Assembly (NCBI GenBank): GCA_027592275.1
Contig: JAQCKF010000002.1
Location: forward strand, 124,001-188,000
Reading direction: 5' to 3'
Length of the DNA stretch: 64,000 nt
Source of the DNA: Pseudomonadota bacterium
Lineage (GTDB): Bacteria; Pseudomonadota; Gammaproteobacteria; Pseudomonadales; Pseudohongiellaceae
In this document: in pieces, positions 19,401 through 28,129 of the stretch
Layout: each line of letters starts with the position of its first letter
Numbering within the stretch: position 1 is the first letter of the stretch
Notes under the pieces: model-generated
Seen by the model: only the letters and a program-made list of their open reading frames with translations
The model's database searches: none
Told to the model about the DNA's origin: nothing
Program-made: the position numbers and the translations under genes

Positions 19401-19938
19401 AGATATCTAGTATCGAGCCTCGAACAGCGAATTCACCATGTTCGAAGACGGAGTCTACGGCTTGATAGCCAGCATCTACCAGCTGTGTCCGCATAGTTTG
19501 GATAGATAGCTGTTGCCCAACTACTAGATCGAGGCTATTGCCGCGAATGTATGTCTTCGGAGGCAGTTTGTGCATCAAGCTGCCAATCGATGTCACTAGA
19601 ATGCCCTGCTCAAGATCAGGCAGGTGATACAGAGCGCTGAGACGATCGGAAACGATATCCTGGTGCGGAGAGAAGTTGTCGTACGGTAATGTCTCCCAAT
19701 CAGGAAGACTGAATACCTGCAGAGGGTCCGTTCTATTCGGTAGTTTGTTGCAGAAATAGCGCAGTTCTCGTTTAAACTGCTCCACCGATTCGTTGTCTTG
19801 GCAGATCAACAGAAGGGGGCCTTCGCTATTCGCTGCCGCATTGGCTAGCGCGAGGCTGGTTGCTGAGCCGAAAGTTTGCTGCCAGTGACTGGCTAATAGC
19901 GACTCTTGCGGCAGCGGAGGGTTATAAATAGTGTTCAT
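16471..19938 (-). CDS. mfd: Transcription-repair coupling factor Mfd
   Basis: 1155 residues. Mfd displaces stalled RNA polymerase and recruits UvrA for strand-specific repair. Order: UvrB-like N-terminal modules, the RNA polymerase-interaction domain (GDAVVHLDHGVGRYLG, about 490-505), then the RecG-like helicase with Walker A GDVGFGKTE (about 635), DEEH (about 740), LTATPIPRTL and motif VI QLRGRVGRS, and the C-terminal TRCF domain. The ATG at 19938 is chosen because homology starts just after it; the frame is open back to 20034 but those 32 residues are uncharacteristic. Confidence 0.97.
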   Translation of the reverse strand: MNTIYNPPLPQESLLASHWQQTFGSATSLALANAAANSEGPLLLICQDNESVEQFKRELRYFCNKLPNRTDPLQVFSLPDWETLPYDNFSPHQDIVSDRLSALYHLPDLEQGILVTSIGSLMHKLPPKTYIRGNSLDLVVGQQLSIQTMRTQLVDAGYQAVDSVFEHGEFAVRGSILDIYPMGSRFPYRIDLLDDEIETLRIFNPETQRSDQRIEQIRLLPGREYPLDARGITAFRSNFREKFDVDLRQCPLYQDVSDGISSPGLEYYLALFYERLDSLFDFLPANTTCCKIGDLAGAGQNFWRDIQRRYEDRQIDHYRPILPPTDIFLTIDTVLADLKQFKQISFASGSTAVSLQSLRLPELSSDAKLKTPFAAVEQFIDQNPEQRILFCAESAGRRETLLEVLKQIQIKPEQFEHLQDFVDSTSCCGIIVAPLDQGLWLEDKKLLLITEAQLFGNRIAQRRRRNKKQSDTDFIVKSLTELSIGDAVVHLDHGVGRYLGLQTINTDGQDTEFLTLEYANAAKLYVPVLSLHLISRYGGAEQDTAPLNHLGSDQWLKTRRKAAEKIRDVAVELLDIYAQREAKKGYKYSWSSDEYDKFSSSFPFEETADQENAIEAVLDDMKNGRSMDRLVCGDVGFGKTEVAIRATFVAVQNSKQVAMLVPTTLLAQQHYESFKDRFADWPIVIEVISRFKSASEQSETLKKVAAGKVDVLIGTHKLLHGDIDYSNLGMLIIDEEHRFGVRQKEKLKAIRANVDILTLTATPIPRTLNMALAGIRDLSLIVTPPARRLSVKTFVRQEQDSLVVEAVSRELLRGGQVFYLHNEVKSIEATAEHLRNIVPQARICVAHGQMPERDLEKVMADFYHKRYNILVCTTIIETGIDIPSANTILIHRADKFGLAQLHQLRGRVGRSHHQAYAYLLLPNDGKLSADANKRIEAIQSASTLGAGFTLASHDLEIRGAGELLGDEQSGHMQKIGFSLYTEMLEQAVAAIRSGRRPDLDMDLSKSIEVNLRIPALIPEAYLPDVHLRLIMYKRISASLDEDDLRELQVEMIDRFGLLPEPLKLLFRVTQLKLNAEKYGIKKIDANVKTGRIEFKAHTPIDPMSLVEMIQNDPQTYKLGGANSLQFTHNCDEGTDKLDFISKLLDNFKLMETKAA

Positions 19939-20170
19939 TGATGCTGCAGTTCGGTTTCGCGGAATCGGAATTGTGTGCGTTCTCGAGTTGTAGATGCTGC
20001 CTAGAAAACAGCCAGTAATTGTATAGCAATTCAACTGACTAAGCAGGCTCGAATATATTCTGCTTTATAAGCTCTAGATAGTGTCACTTCGGTTGCACTG
20101 ACTATGCTTTCACAAGATAATAGCCGCGTTTCAAAATCCATCGATTTTACCGATAGAGAAAGGGGTATTT

Positions 20171-21637
20171 GTGGCCCGTCCAAATATTGATGATTACTTC
20201 GGCGACTGGAAACAGCGCGAAGCACTAGTGCAGGAAATGATTCCTGCTATCGGTAGGCTATTTAGTCAGCGAAATGTAGGTATGTATATCTACGGTAGGC
20301 CGCTGCACAACCGATCTGTGACTTTTATCATGAAGGCGCATCGCTTCGTTCGTCAGATAGAACGCAATGAAATGTCGGAATTTGAGTCTCACCCCGTACT
20401 GATGGCACTGGCTAGGCTGGATCTTTGGCACGTGCAAATTGATTTAGGCAAGCTGACAGTTCGCTTCATGGAGCACCAGAAAGAGGAAGGAGACGCTGCT
20501 CAGGGCGTCGACGAATTTGTTCAGGGCGAACTGGCATACTTAGATGGCGTGAACGAGAAGCCGATTAAGAAATGCCAGCATGTCGTGCTATATGGTTTTG
20601 GGCGAATAGGCAGATTGATGGCTCGTTTGCTGATAGAACAAACGAGCACGGCAGAGATTATGCAGCTTAAGGCAATAGTAGTAAGGCCTGGCGGCGAAGG
20701 CGATCTGCAAAAACGGGCGAGCCTGTTCATGAATGATTCTGTGCACGGTGCCTTTCAAGGAACGCTGCGCGTCGATGAGCAGAACAACAGTCTTATCGCC
20801 AACGGTAACGAGATTAAGGTTATCTACGCGAATGCCCCTGAAGACATCGACTACACCCAATACGGTATCGAAGACGCGATGATCATCGATAACACCGGCA
20901 TCTGGCGTGACGAGGCTGGTCTTTCGCGTCATCTTCAGGCCAAAGGCGCGGCGATGGTGCTGCTCACTGCCCCGGGCAAGGGCAATATGAAGAATATCGT
21001 CTATGGTATCAACGACGATCAAATCTCTGCTGACGATACGATCCTCACTGCCGCTTCGTGCACCACTAATGCGATCGCGCCGGTACTGAAAGTAGTCAAT
21101 GACAGATTTGGCATTGTGAAAGGTCACGTGGAGACAGTTCACGCTTATACAAATGACCAGAACCTGATCGACAATTACCACACGGGTAGTCGTCGTGGTC
21201 GCTCTGCCGCATTGAATATGGTGCTGACAGAGACTGGTGCGGCGAAGGCCGTAGTCAAGGCCATCCCTGAGCTTGAAGGAAAATTGACTGGCAATGCGAT
21301 TCGCGTGCCAATTCCTAATGTATCTATGGCGATTATGAATTTGACGCTGGAGAAGGGAACTACGCGTGAAGAGCTTAATGAGTTTCTGCGGGATATCGCT
21401 CTACACTCCAAGCTACAGAATCAGATCAGTTATACTGAGTCTCCAGATGCCGTATCTAGTGATTTCGTGGGTAGCAGAGAGGCGTGCATTGTGGATAGTA
21501 ATGCCACCATCGTTAACGACAACCATGTAGTACTCTATCTGTGGTATGACAATGAATTTGGCTACTGTTGTCAGGTGGGCAGAATGGTTTACAAAATGGC
21601 AGGCATCATTTATCAGCAATATCCTTTAGAGGAATAG
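20171..21637 (+). CDS. gap: Glyceraldehyde-3-phosphate dehydrogenase, N-terminally extended type
   Basis: 488 residues: a ~135-residue N-terminal extension (DWKQREALVQEMIPAIG...) then a GAPDH domain with the NAD loop YGFGRIGRL (about 141-149) and the catalytic ASCTTNAIAPV (Cys at about 298). This is the long form next to mfd in Pseudomonas and other marine gammaproteobacteria. The extension's role is unclear. GTG start at 20171 with AAAGGGG upstream. Divergent from mfd. Confidence 0.93.
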   Translation: MARPNIDDYFGDWKQREALVQEMIPAIGRLFSQRNVGMYIYGRPLHNRSVTFIMKAHRFVRQIERNEMSEFESHPVLMALARLDLWHVQIDLGKLTVRFMEHQKEEGDAAQGVDEFVQGELAYLDGVNEKPIKKCQHVVLYGFGRIGRLMARLLIEQTSTAEIMQLKAIVVRPGGEGDLQKRASLFMNDSVHGAFQGTLRVDEQNNSLIANGNEIKVIYANAPEDIDYTQYGIEDAMIIDNTGIWRDEAGLSRHLQAKGAAMVLLTAPGKGNMKNIVYGINDDQISADDTILTAASCTTNAIAPVLKVVNDRFGIVKGHVETVHAYTNDQNLIDNYHTGSRRGRSAALNMVLTETGAAKAVVKAIPELEGKLTGNAIRVPIPNVSMAIMNLTLEKGTTREELNEFLRDIALHSKLQNQISYTESPDAVSSDFVGSREACIVDSNATIVNDNHVVLYLWYDNEFGYCCQVGRMVYKMAGIIYQQYPLEE

Positions 21638-21751
21638 CGACAACTGCCATATTTACTGCAGTAGCGGGCTAGCGCTCGCTATTGCAGGGGCTTAGGCCTA
21701 TAATATGCCCGCTTGAAATGCAGCATCAGATTCGAAAACACACATTATTTT

Positions 21752-21782
21752 ACCGTTGTAATGTTGCAGACATGACAACGGT
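21752..21782 (+). terminator. Inverted repeat between gap and the nqr remnant (terminator or operator)
   Basis: Perfect ACCGTTGT/ACAACGGT stem (8 bp, 15-base loop) followed by TGTTATTTGTTT. It could end gap transcription or be an operator of the former nqr operon. A TATAAT at 21699-21704 lies just upstream without a good -35. Confidence 0.4.
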
Positions 21783-21833
21783 TGTTATTTGTTTACCGCT
21801 GCCAACACGCTAAACAGCGCCTAGATTGACTCA

Positions 21834-22358
21834 ATGATCAGAACAAAACGCGGACCGAATCTACCGATTTCCGGAGCACCCGAACAGGTGATTGGAAAGG
21901 CCCGGTCGACGCGCTCCGTTGCATTACTTGGCTGCGACTACGTAGGCTTGAAACCAACCATGCTTGTGGCCGAAGGCGATAAGGTTTTGCTCGGCCAAGC
22001 CTTGTTTCGCGACAAGAAGAACCCCTCTGTAACATTTACCTCCCCTGGCTGCGGTCGAGTCAGCGCCATCAATCGTGGTCCGCAGAGAAAACTTCTCTCG
22101 GTCGTGGTTGACTTGGAAGAAGATGTGAGCGGCGCCGAACAGGTTGAGTTAAATAGTTATTCGGATGCGCAGCTCAAAGAATTACCCGCAGAAACCATTG
22201 TCGAAGACCTCCTGGTGTCCGGTCTATGGACATGCCTGCGAACGCGCCCCTTCAGTAAGGTAGCTGATCCATCCGGACCGGCACAACGAGAAGGGCGTAA
22301 TCAAGTTCAATATCCGCATCGCCACACCGCCGCCGCGCACGAAGTTTCCTGCCGGTAA
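21834..22358 (+). pseudogene. nqrA: Truncated nqrA: N-terminal part only, joined to nqrF
   Basis: Residues 1 to ~142 match the N-terminus of NqrA, the quinone-associated subunit of Na+-translocating NADH:quinone reductase: a PNLPISGAPEQVI start, YVGLKPTMLVAEGD, DKKNP and [15 protein letters not shown]. Normal NqrA is about 445 residues. After about base 22265 the match stops; the frame runs on through out-of-frame nqrF sequence to a stop at 22358. The rest of nqrA, nqrB, nqrC, nqrD, nqrE and the start of nqrF are missing. It cannot encode a working subunit. Confidence 0.9.
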
Positions 22359-22851
22359 GATGTCGTCCTATGTGTTTAACCTTAAGCCGGGTGATAAGGT
22401 AAAGGTATTCGGCCCCTTCGGCGAATTTTTTGCTAAGGAAACTGATGCGGAGATGGTGTTTATTGGTGGTGGTGCCGGCATGGCTCCAATGCGCTCACAT
22501 ATCTTCGACCAGCTTCGTAGATTGCACAGTGATAGAAAGATAAGCTTCTGGTATGGCGCTCGAAGTTTGCGCGAGATGTTCTACGAAGAGGATTACAACA
22601 CTCTCGCAAGCGAGAGTGATAATTTCGATTGGCATATTGCGCTCTCTGACCCTCAGCCGGAAGACAACTGGTCGGGCATGACTGGATTTATACACAATGT
22701 GGTTCTGGAAAATTATCTTCAGAATCATCCGGCGCCAGAAGACTGTGAATACTATATGTGCGGACCGCCGATGATGAACGCGGCAGTCATCAAGATGCTG
22801 AAAGATTTGGGTGTAGAAGACGAAAATATAGCTCTCGACGAATTCTCCTAG
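22268..22851 (+). pseudogene. nqrF: Truncated nqrF: C-terminal FAD/NAD reductase part only
   Basis: From about 22285 the frame encodes NqrF from [15 protein letters not shown] onward: [23 protein letters not shown], the NAD-binding [27 protein letters not shown] and YYMCGPPMM, to the normal C-terminus. The N-terminal membrane anchor, the 2Fe-2S ferredoxin domain and the FAD-contacting RAYS motif, roughly the first 220-230 residues, are absent. It is in a different frame from the nqrA fragment. An ATG at 22360 could start a 163-residue product but would lack most of the flavin site. Confidence 0.9.
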
Positions 22852-22904
22852 CAGAAACGCTACTGCTTGCGTGACACTGCCAACTGCTTAACGGGTTATG
22901 CCGC

Positions 22905-23960
22905 ATGAAAGTATTGTTCAACCGCCATAGCTTCGCAGCGACCTTTCTGGCCCTCATTCTCGGAGCGGTTTTTTTCTTCACCGGTGGCGACGACATTCAG
23001 CAACTGAATGGTCTCACCATGGGTACGAGTTATCAGGTTCAGATCGTGGATATGCCCGAGGATATTGCGACCCAGGACCTTGCTGCTGATATTGGTGAGT
23101 TACTGAGCCATCTAGATACCGAAACCTTCTCTACGTACGCCAGCAATTCCGAGCTATCTCGATTCAACCAACATGGGGTTAATATTCCCTTTATTGCCTC
23201 CTCCGAAATGATTGAGGTGCTGCTGATGGCGCAGGAAATTTCTGCGCTTAGCGGTGGCGCCTTTGATGTTACCGTAGGTCCACTGGTCAATCTGTGGGGT
23301 TTCGGCCCCGATCTTGCCGTGTTCGAGACAGTCCCTACACAGTCGCAAATAGATGCAGCACGGACTCGGGTAGGTTTCCAGTTTCTACGGATTAGCCCTT
23401 CCAATCGGGAGATCCGGAAGACGCGGGATATGTATATCGACCTGAGCGCCATAGCGAAGGGCTATGCCGTGGATCAGCTAGGTGAATATCTTGACCAGAT
23501 CGGAGTGGACAACTATTTCCTGGAAATAGGTGGCGAATTAAAGATTAAGGGCTCCAAACCTGGCGGCGAAGGTTGGGTGCCAGCGATAGAAGCCCCTGTA
23601 GACACTGCATCTCAGGTCTATCAGATTTTCTATAGCCGTGGTGATAATATTGCCGTAGCGGGTTCTGGCGATTATAGAAACTATTTTGAGGAAGCAGGGC
23701 AGCGCTATTCCCATGAGATTGATCCTCGAAATGGCAGGCCTATTACTCATAGCCTGGCAGCGGCATATGTAATCGATGAGTCTACGGCGCGCGCAGATGC
23801 GTTGGCGACCACGTATATGATTTTGGGCCCAGATGCTGCCGAGGAGTTAGCGTCGAAACAAGGGCAGGCGGTCTATTTCATATATAAGAGTGATTCAGAT
23901 GGATTCGAAGATTATGTTAGTGCTGAGTTTGGTCGTTATCTTGGAAGCAATTTACAATAA
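22905..23960 (+). CDS. apbE: FAD:protein FMN transferase ApbE
   Basis: 351 residues, intact. The N-terminal hydrophobic segment (about 10-26) is a signal/anchor placing it at the periplasmic face. ApbE motifs follow: GTSYQVQ, LSGGAFDVTVGPLVNLWGFG (about 113-132), DLSAIAKGYAVD (about 179-190), EIGGELKIKG, HEIDPRNGRP (about 270-279) and the metal-site ARADALATTYM. It transfers FMN from FAD to Thr (or Ser) in NqrB, NqrC, RnfG, RnfD and related proteins. It sits in its usual place behind nqrF, though the local NQR targets are deleted. nqrM follows 12 bases downstream. Confidence 0.95.
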   Translation: MKVLFNRHSFAATFLALILGAVFFFTGGDDIQQLNGLTMGTSYQVQIVDMPEDIATQDLAADIGELLSHLDTETFSTYASNSELSRFNQHGVNIPFIASSEMIEVLLMAQEISALSGGAFDVTVGPLVNLWGFGPDLAVFETVPTQSQIDAARTRVGFQFLRISPSNREIRKTRDMYIDLSAIAKGYAVDQLGEYLDQIGVDNYFLEIGGELKIKGSKPGGEGWVPAIEAPVDTASQVYQIFYSRGDNIAVAGSGDYRNYFEEAGQRYSHEIDPRNGRPITHSLAAAYVIDESTARADALATTYMILGPDAAEELASKQGQAVYFIYKSDSDGFEDYVSAEFGRYLGSNLQ

Positions 23961-23972
23961 GATGAGATTGAT

Positions 23973-24203
23973 ATGACTATTTTTCTAATTACATTCTTGA
24001 TCATGGCTGTGGTGATTGTGATCATGTCGGTCGGCGTGTTGTTCGGTCGCAAGCCTGTGCAGGGTTCCTGTGGCGGGATGAACAATATCGTTGGGCTAAA
24101 AGAGTGTGAGATATGCGGAGGTGAACCAGAATTCTGTCAGAATGAATTCCCTGACCGCGCAGAAGAACAGGTAGAACCTAATAGATCTATGTTACGTACC
24201 TAG
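23973..24203 (+). CDS. nqrM: NqrM, Na+-NQR maturation protein (DUF539)
   Basis: 76 residues: one N-terminal membrane helix (about 3-22), then GRKPVQGSCGG and a CEICGGEPEFC cysteine cluster. This is the small NqrM protein, needed to assemble NQR, probably by supplying iron to the NqrD/NqrE site. It is intact with ATG at 23973, in its usual position after apbE, although nqrB-E are missing. Confidence 0.9.
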   Translation: MTIFLITFLIMAVVIVIMSVGVLFGRKPVQGSCGGMNNIVGLKECEICGGEPEFCQNEFPDRAEEQVEPNRSMLRT

Positions 24204-24378
24204 CTTAAGAAGCGAATCTACTTAGAGCTTTAAACTATCTGGAGGAATTTTCTCCGCCAACGACTAACTGAGGAGGAACACTCTTGAGTTCTACCTCTAC
24301 CTGTCAGCCATAACCACCAAAACGAGCCAGCACCACCTCTGCCTCCACAATCAACCGGATACCCCCACAAAGACCAAT

Positions 24379-25764
24379 ATGCAAAAAGAACACTTTGACA
24401 TCATAGTTATAGGAAGTGGCCCCGCGGGTGAGGCTGCTGCCATGAATGCGAAGAAGAAGGGCCGTACCGTTGCTATCGTATGTGACCTTGAATCTGTTGG
24501 CGGCAGTTGCACGCATTACGGAACGATACCCTCGAAAGCGCTACGCCATTCGGTTAAAGAAGTTATGCAGTTTAATGCGAATCCCATGTTTAGAGATTTG
24601 GGTGACGCTAGGAAATTAAGTTTCCAACAAGTATCGAAGCATGCCGATCGCGTTGTTTATGAGCAGGTACAGATGCGTACCGATTTCTACGACAGAAACC
24701 GCATTCCTATATATAAGGGCCGTGCTAGTTTCTTAGACAAGAATACAATCAAGCTTGTTGGTAAACGCAAGAAGTTATCGGCTAGTCATTTTGTGATCGC
24801 CACGGGCTCTAGCCCCTATCATCCGCCGGGCGTTGATTTTTCTCATCCTCGTATCTTTGATAGTGACACGATCCTAGGCATGGATGTCTCTCCGCGTAAG
24901 GTGACTATTATGGGGGCGGGTGTCATTGGTTGTGAATACGCTTCTATCTTTGGTGGGCTCGGGTGCAAGGTAGAATTAATTAACCCCGCTGCAAGCCTGC
25001 TAAGCTTCCTCGATACCGAGATATCAGATGCGTTAGGTTATCACCTGCGTAATCTCGGGGTGCGTAGTCGCCACAACGAGGAATTTGAGAAGATGGAGTA
25101 CTTCGATGACCACATCGTGACCTATCTCAAGTCAGGCAAGAAGATTCGCAGCGATATTGTTCTTTGGGCAAATGGTAGAAGCGGAAATACCAAGAACCTA
25201 GGACTAAATCTGATTGGGCTGAATACAAACAGCAGGCAACAGATATCAGTGAACAACAAGTATCAGACGTCAGTTAAAAATATCTACGCAGCGGGTGATG
25301 TGATTGGTTGGCCTTCGCTCGCCGGTGCTGCCTATGATCAAGGCAGGGCTGCGAGCAATGCGATTGTCGCGCCTGATGAGTGTTATCACGTTGAGCAGGT
25401 GGCAACCGGCATCTATACTATCCCTGAGATCAGCACGCTGGGTGCGACCGAGCAGGAGCTAACTGAGCAGAAAATACCTTACGAGGTAGGTAAGGCCTTC
25501 TTCAAAAACACCGCGCGGGCCCAGATTACAGGCGAGCAGGTGGGGATGTTGAAGCTGATCTTTCATTTCGAAACCTTGGAGCTCTTAGGTATTCATTGTT
25601 TCGGCGATCAGGCATCTGAGATCGTACATATCGGTCAGGCGATCATGCGCCAGAGTGCCCCTGCGAACTCAATGAATTATTTTCTCACTACGACGTTCAA
25701 CTACCCGACCATGGCGGAAGCCTATCGGACCGCCGCTCTTGATGGCTTAAACCGGGTTTTTTAG
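24379..25764 (+). CDS. sthA: Soluble pyridine nucleotide transhydrogenase
   Basis: 461 residues. A flavoprotein of the disulfide-reductase fold with FAD loop [10 protein letters not shown] (about 12-21), second Rossmann loop [13 protein letters not shown] (about 179-191) and FAD motif YAAGDVIG (about 310). The active-site region reads [18 protein letters not shown] with only one cysteine, which separates SthA from lipoamide and glutathione reductases. It moves hydride between NADPH and NAD+. ATG at 24379. In this order (apbE, nqrM, sthA) it matches Pseudomonas. Confidence 0.93.
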   Translation: MQKEHFDIIVIGSGPAGEAAAMNAKKKGRTVAIVCDLESVGGSCTHYGTIPSKALRHSVKEVMQFNANPMFRDLGDARKLSFQQVSKHADRVVYEQVQMRTDFYDRNRIPIYKGRASFLDKNTIKLVGKRKKLSASHFVIATGSSPYHPPGVDFSHPRIFDSDTILGMDVSPRKVTIMGAGVIGCEYASIFGGLGCKVELINPAASLLSFLDTEISDALGYHLRNLGVRSRHNEEFEKMEYFDDHIVTYLKSGKKIRSDIVLWANGRSGNTKNLGLNLIGLNTNSRQQISVNNKYQTSVKNIYAAGDVIGWPSLAGAAYDQGRAASNAIVAPDECYHVEQVATGIYTIPEISTLGATEQELTEQKIPYEVGKAFFKNTARAQITGEQVGMLKLIFHFETLELLGIHCFGDQASEIVHIGQAIMRQSAPANSMNYFLTTTFNYPTMAEAYRTAALDGLNRVF

Positions 25765-25865
25765 AGACCCCTAGGTCTTGCTATGACTAGAAAACAGCGT
25801 TACTTTATTTTGCAGTGAATAAACCAATGTGATGGGCTGAAGCCCGCATCAGTAGGAGAGCGAAG

Positions 25866-26336
25866 ATGATAAGAACTGCCAGAGATATTCTTAAAGACAA
25901 AGGCGGTCACATGGTAACTATCAATTCCGATTCGACCATCTACCAGGCGCTAACAATTATGACCCAGAACAAAGTGGGTTCTATTGTTGTGCTCGAAGAA
26001 GAAAAGATAATAGGTATCTGGACCGAGAGAGATTTGATGTTCCGTGCTATGGAAGAGGGGTTCAATCCAAAGACTGCGCGTCTAAAGGATAATATGAGCG
26101 TCAATATAATATCGGCCAATATCGAAGAGCAGGCGTACCAACTCGCCGACAAATTTCTTGGTCGCCGAGTTCGCCATCTATTGATAGAAGAAGGCGGGGA
26201 ATATATCGGCTTGCTTTCGGTGGGCGACGTGATGAAGGCCAACTTGCAACAGAAGAATGAAGAGTTCGAAAAGCTGAACCAGATGGTTAGCTTGGAGTAC
26301 TACGAGAACTGGAAAGAAATCCAATCGCAGCGTTAA
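25866..26336 (+). CDS. CBS-domain pair protein
   Basis: 156 residues made almost entirely of two CBS motifs: the first VTINSDSTIYQALTIM...GSIVVLEEEKIIGIWTERDL (about 17-56), the second with DNMSVNIISANIEEQAYQLA...GLLSVGDVM. Such pairs bind adenine nucleotides and usually act as energy sensors; there is no attached effector domain here. ATG at 25866, with GGAGAGCGAAG upstream. It is the last gene before the nuo operon. Specific role unknown. Confidence 0.85.
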   Translation: MIRTARDILKDKGGHMVTINSDSTIYQALTIMTQNKVGSIVVLEEEKIIGIWTERDLMFRAMEEGFNPKTARLKDNMSVNIISANIEEQAYQLADKFLGRRVRHLLIEEGGEYIGLLSVGDVMKANLQQKNEEFEKLNQMVSLEYYENWKEIQSQR

Positions 26337-26923
26337 TTCGATCTGCCAATCATTGGAATTGAAGTGGATCCCTACTTTCTTGCAGGCCGCTCTCTGCGTG
26401 CGTTGAGCTAGACAAAATGCTTGCTATCGCGAAGCTATCCGTGTAAGTTTTCTAGCGATAATTGATGTCAGACCTACCTAGAGATATAGAAAAAAGACAG
26501 GCTGCTATCAACGTTTAAAATTAACTATGCGAGCCCACAATCTCGGCCTGACCAACTTTATTTCGTTCTAGCTTTTAGAACATCGTCAGCCAGCGGGTTC
26601 CCAAAAGAGTGGTTGATCTCTATGGGTGGTGACATACAGTCCCTGGCAATCCCTGCCAAAGGTTGTGATTTAGTTATGAATCATGCCGCTGGGCCAGCTT
26701 CCCTCGAAATTCTGTACCCCTACTCTAAATCCCGATTAAATTTGGAAGTTCCCTCTTTGTTGCTTACGGCTGTGCGGACATATTCGCTGGCGGATGTTCG
26801 GTGTGTTGAATATCGAACTATAGGCTCACAAGGGGTGGTTATTGCGTAGAAGGTGTTAATGATTCGGCTGTCATTGAATAATCCCCGGTAACGGAGTTTG
26901 GTTCGATGTGAATCCGATAGACC
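26337..26923. other. Regulatory spacer upstream of the nuo operon
   Basis: 587 bases without a gene I can support. A 78-codon frame at 26613-26849 has no recognisable features. The stretch should hold the nuo promoter; weak candidates exist (for example TTCGGT-16-TATAGG, with the -10 near 26819) but nothing convincing. TATCGCGA near 26427 and TAGCGATA near 26453 form a loose inverted pair. Confidence 0.35.
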
Positions 26924-26962
26924 GTGGGCCTGAAGCTTGTCGGGATGTTTGGAGTTAAGTGC

Positions 26963-27412
26963 TTGGAATTACCTAACGAAATGCTAGACGGTTTAAGACC
27001 GTTTCTTTTTTACTTCGCCTTGGTGATGGCTGTCGTGGTCATTATGCTTGGGCTGTCCTATTTTCTTGGGCAGCGTATTACTGCCCACTCCAAAAACCTA
27101 CCTTTTGAGTCTGGCATCGTCTCCGTGGGCAGCGCTCAATTTCGAATCTCGGTTCATTTCTATCTGCCGGCCATACTATTTATCATCTTCGACCTAGAAG
27201 TTGTCTTTCTTTTTGCCTGGGCTGTCGCCGTTAGAGAGGCGGGTTGGCCAGGTTTCATCGAAATCTCAGTATTTATCTTCATTTTAATCGCGGCCTTGTT
27301 CTACCTATGGCGCATAGGCGCGCTTGATTGGCGCACGCTCACGCAGAAACGGGAATTGAAAACCCTTATCGGACCTGGAGGCGTGACCAACAAAAAGGAA
27401 TTCAAATTATGA
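26963..27412 (+). CDS. nuoA: NADH-quinone oxidoreductase subunit A
   Basis: Small membrane subunit of complex I with three helices. The loop [26 protein letters not shown] (given here in two parts by homology: PFESG and VGSAQFRIS) and [11 protein letters not shown] are family signatures. I favour TTG at 26963 (149 residues) because GGAG lies eight bases upstream and the N-terminal length then fits Pseudomonas NuoA; GTG 26924, ATG 26945 and ATG 26981 are alternatives. Its TGA overlaps the nuoB ATG. Confidence 0.93.
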   Translation: MELPNEMLDGLRPFLFYFALVMAVVVIMLGLSYFLGQRITAHSKNLPFESGIVSVGSAQFRISVHFYLPAILFIIFDLEVVFLFAWAVAVREAGWPGFIEISVFIFILIAALFYLWRIGALDWRTLTQKRELKTLIGPGGVTNKKEFKL

Positions 27413-28050
27413 GTTGGGAGCTGCAGAAAGCAGAAGATGCCTCGTCACCACAGCCAGGTGGCAGTGCCATGGACGAATTTATCCGGCGCAATGTGGTGAT
27501 GGCGAATCTGGAGGATATGGTGTCTTGGGGTCGAAAGAACTCCATCTGGCCCTTCAATTTCGGTCTTTCTTGCTGTTATGTGGAGATGGCCACTGCGTTT
27601 ACCAGTCGCCACGACCTAGCTAGATTCGGCGCAGAGGTGATTCGTGGCACGCCTAGACAGGCGGACATGATCGTTATTGCGGGCACTGTGTTCCGTAAGA
27701 TGGCGCCTGTTGTGAAGCTTCTCTATGAACAGTTGCTTGAGCCGAAATGGGTAATCTCCATGGGCTCCTGCGCTAATTCCGGCGGTATGTATGACATTTA
27801 CTCGGTAGTACAGGGCGTGGATAAGTTCCTGCCCGTGGATGTCTATGTTTCTGGTTGTCCACCACGCCCCGAGGCCTTGCTGCAGGGGTTGATATTGCTA
27901 CAGGAATCGATTGGTAGGCAGCGACGGCCACTGAGTTGGGTGATCAATGATCAGGGCATTATTCAGAAGGAAGCGAACCCTGTGCAGCGTATCGTGCGCT
28001 CGCCAGATCGAATCGCGGCGACCGAGCTTCGTTCGCCGGATGATGTTTAA
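27409..28050 (+). CDS. nuoB: NADH-quinone oxidoreductase subunit B
   Basis: 213 residues. It carries the N2 [4Fe-4S] cluster that passes electrons to quinone: ligands in [17 protein letters not shown] and [11 protein letters not shown] at 27409 overlaps the nuoA stop by four bases (ATGA), indicating translational coupling; the frame is open further upstream but homology begins at this ATG. It is followed by an unusual A/T-only tandem repeat before nuoCD. Confidence 0.97.
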   Translation: MSWELQKAEDASSPQPGGSAMDEFIRRNVVMANLEDMVSWGRKNSIWPFNFGLSCCYVEMATAFTSRHDLARFGAEVIRGTPRQADMIVIAGTVFRKMAPVVKLLYEQLLEPKWVISMGSCANSGGMYDIYSVVQGVDKFLPVDVYVSGCPPRPEALLQGLILLQESIGRQRRPLSWVINDQGIIQKEANPVQRIVRSPDRIAATELRSPDDV

Positions 28051-28051
28051 T

Positions 28052-28096
28052 ATTAAATATATTAAATATATTAAATATATTAAATATATTAAATCA
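28052..28096. repeat. A/T-only 9-bp tandem repeat between nuoB and nuoCD
   Basis: Four perfect copies of ATTAAATAT and a fifth ending TCA, directly after the nuoB stop (28050) and 33 bases before the nuoCD start. The surrounding 60 bases are almost pure A/T, unlike the rest of the operon. Confidence 0.9.
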
Positions 28097-28129
28097 ATTA
28101 ATTAAGTCGAATAGTTAAAGTAAAAAATA

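Noticed and set aside
21834-22851. A genuine NqrA-NqrF fusion enzyme
   Set aside because: The two pieces are in different frames and lack the FAD, 2Fe-2S and membrane parts.
26613-26849. 78-codon frame upstream of nuoA
   Set aside because: No recognisable feature and the region is better explained as the nuo regulatory spacer.
28052-28096. CRISPR-like or origin-like iterons
   Set aside because: Units are contiguous 9-mers without spacers and lie inside an operon; no dnaA boxes or rep gene nearby.
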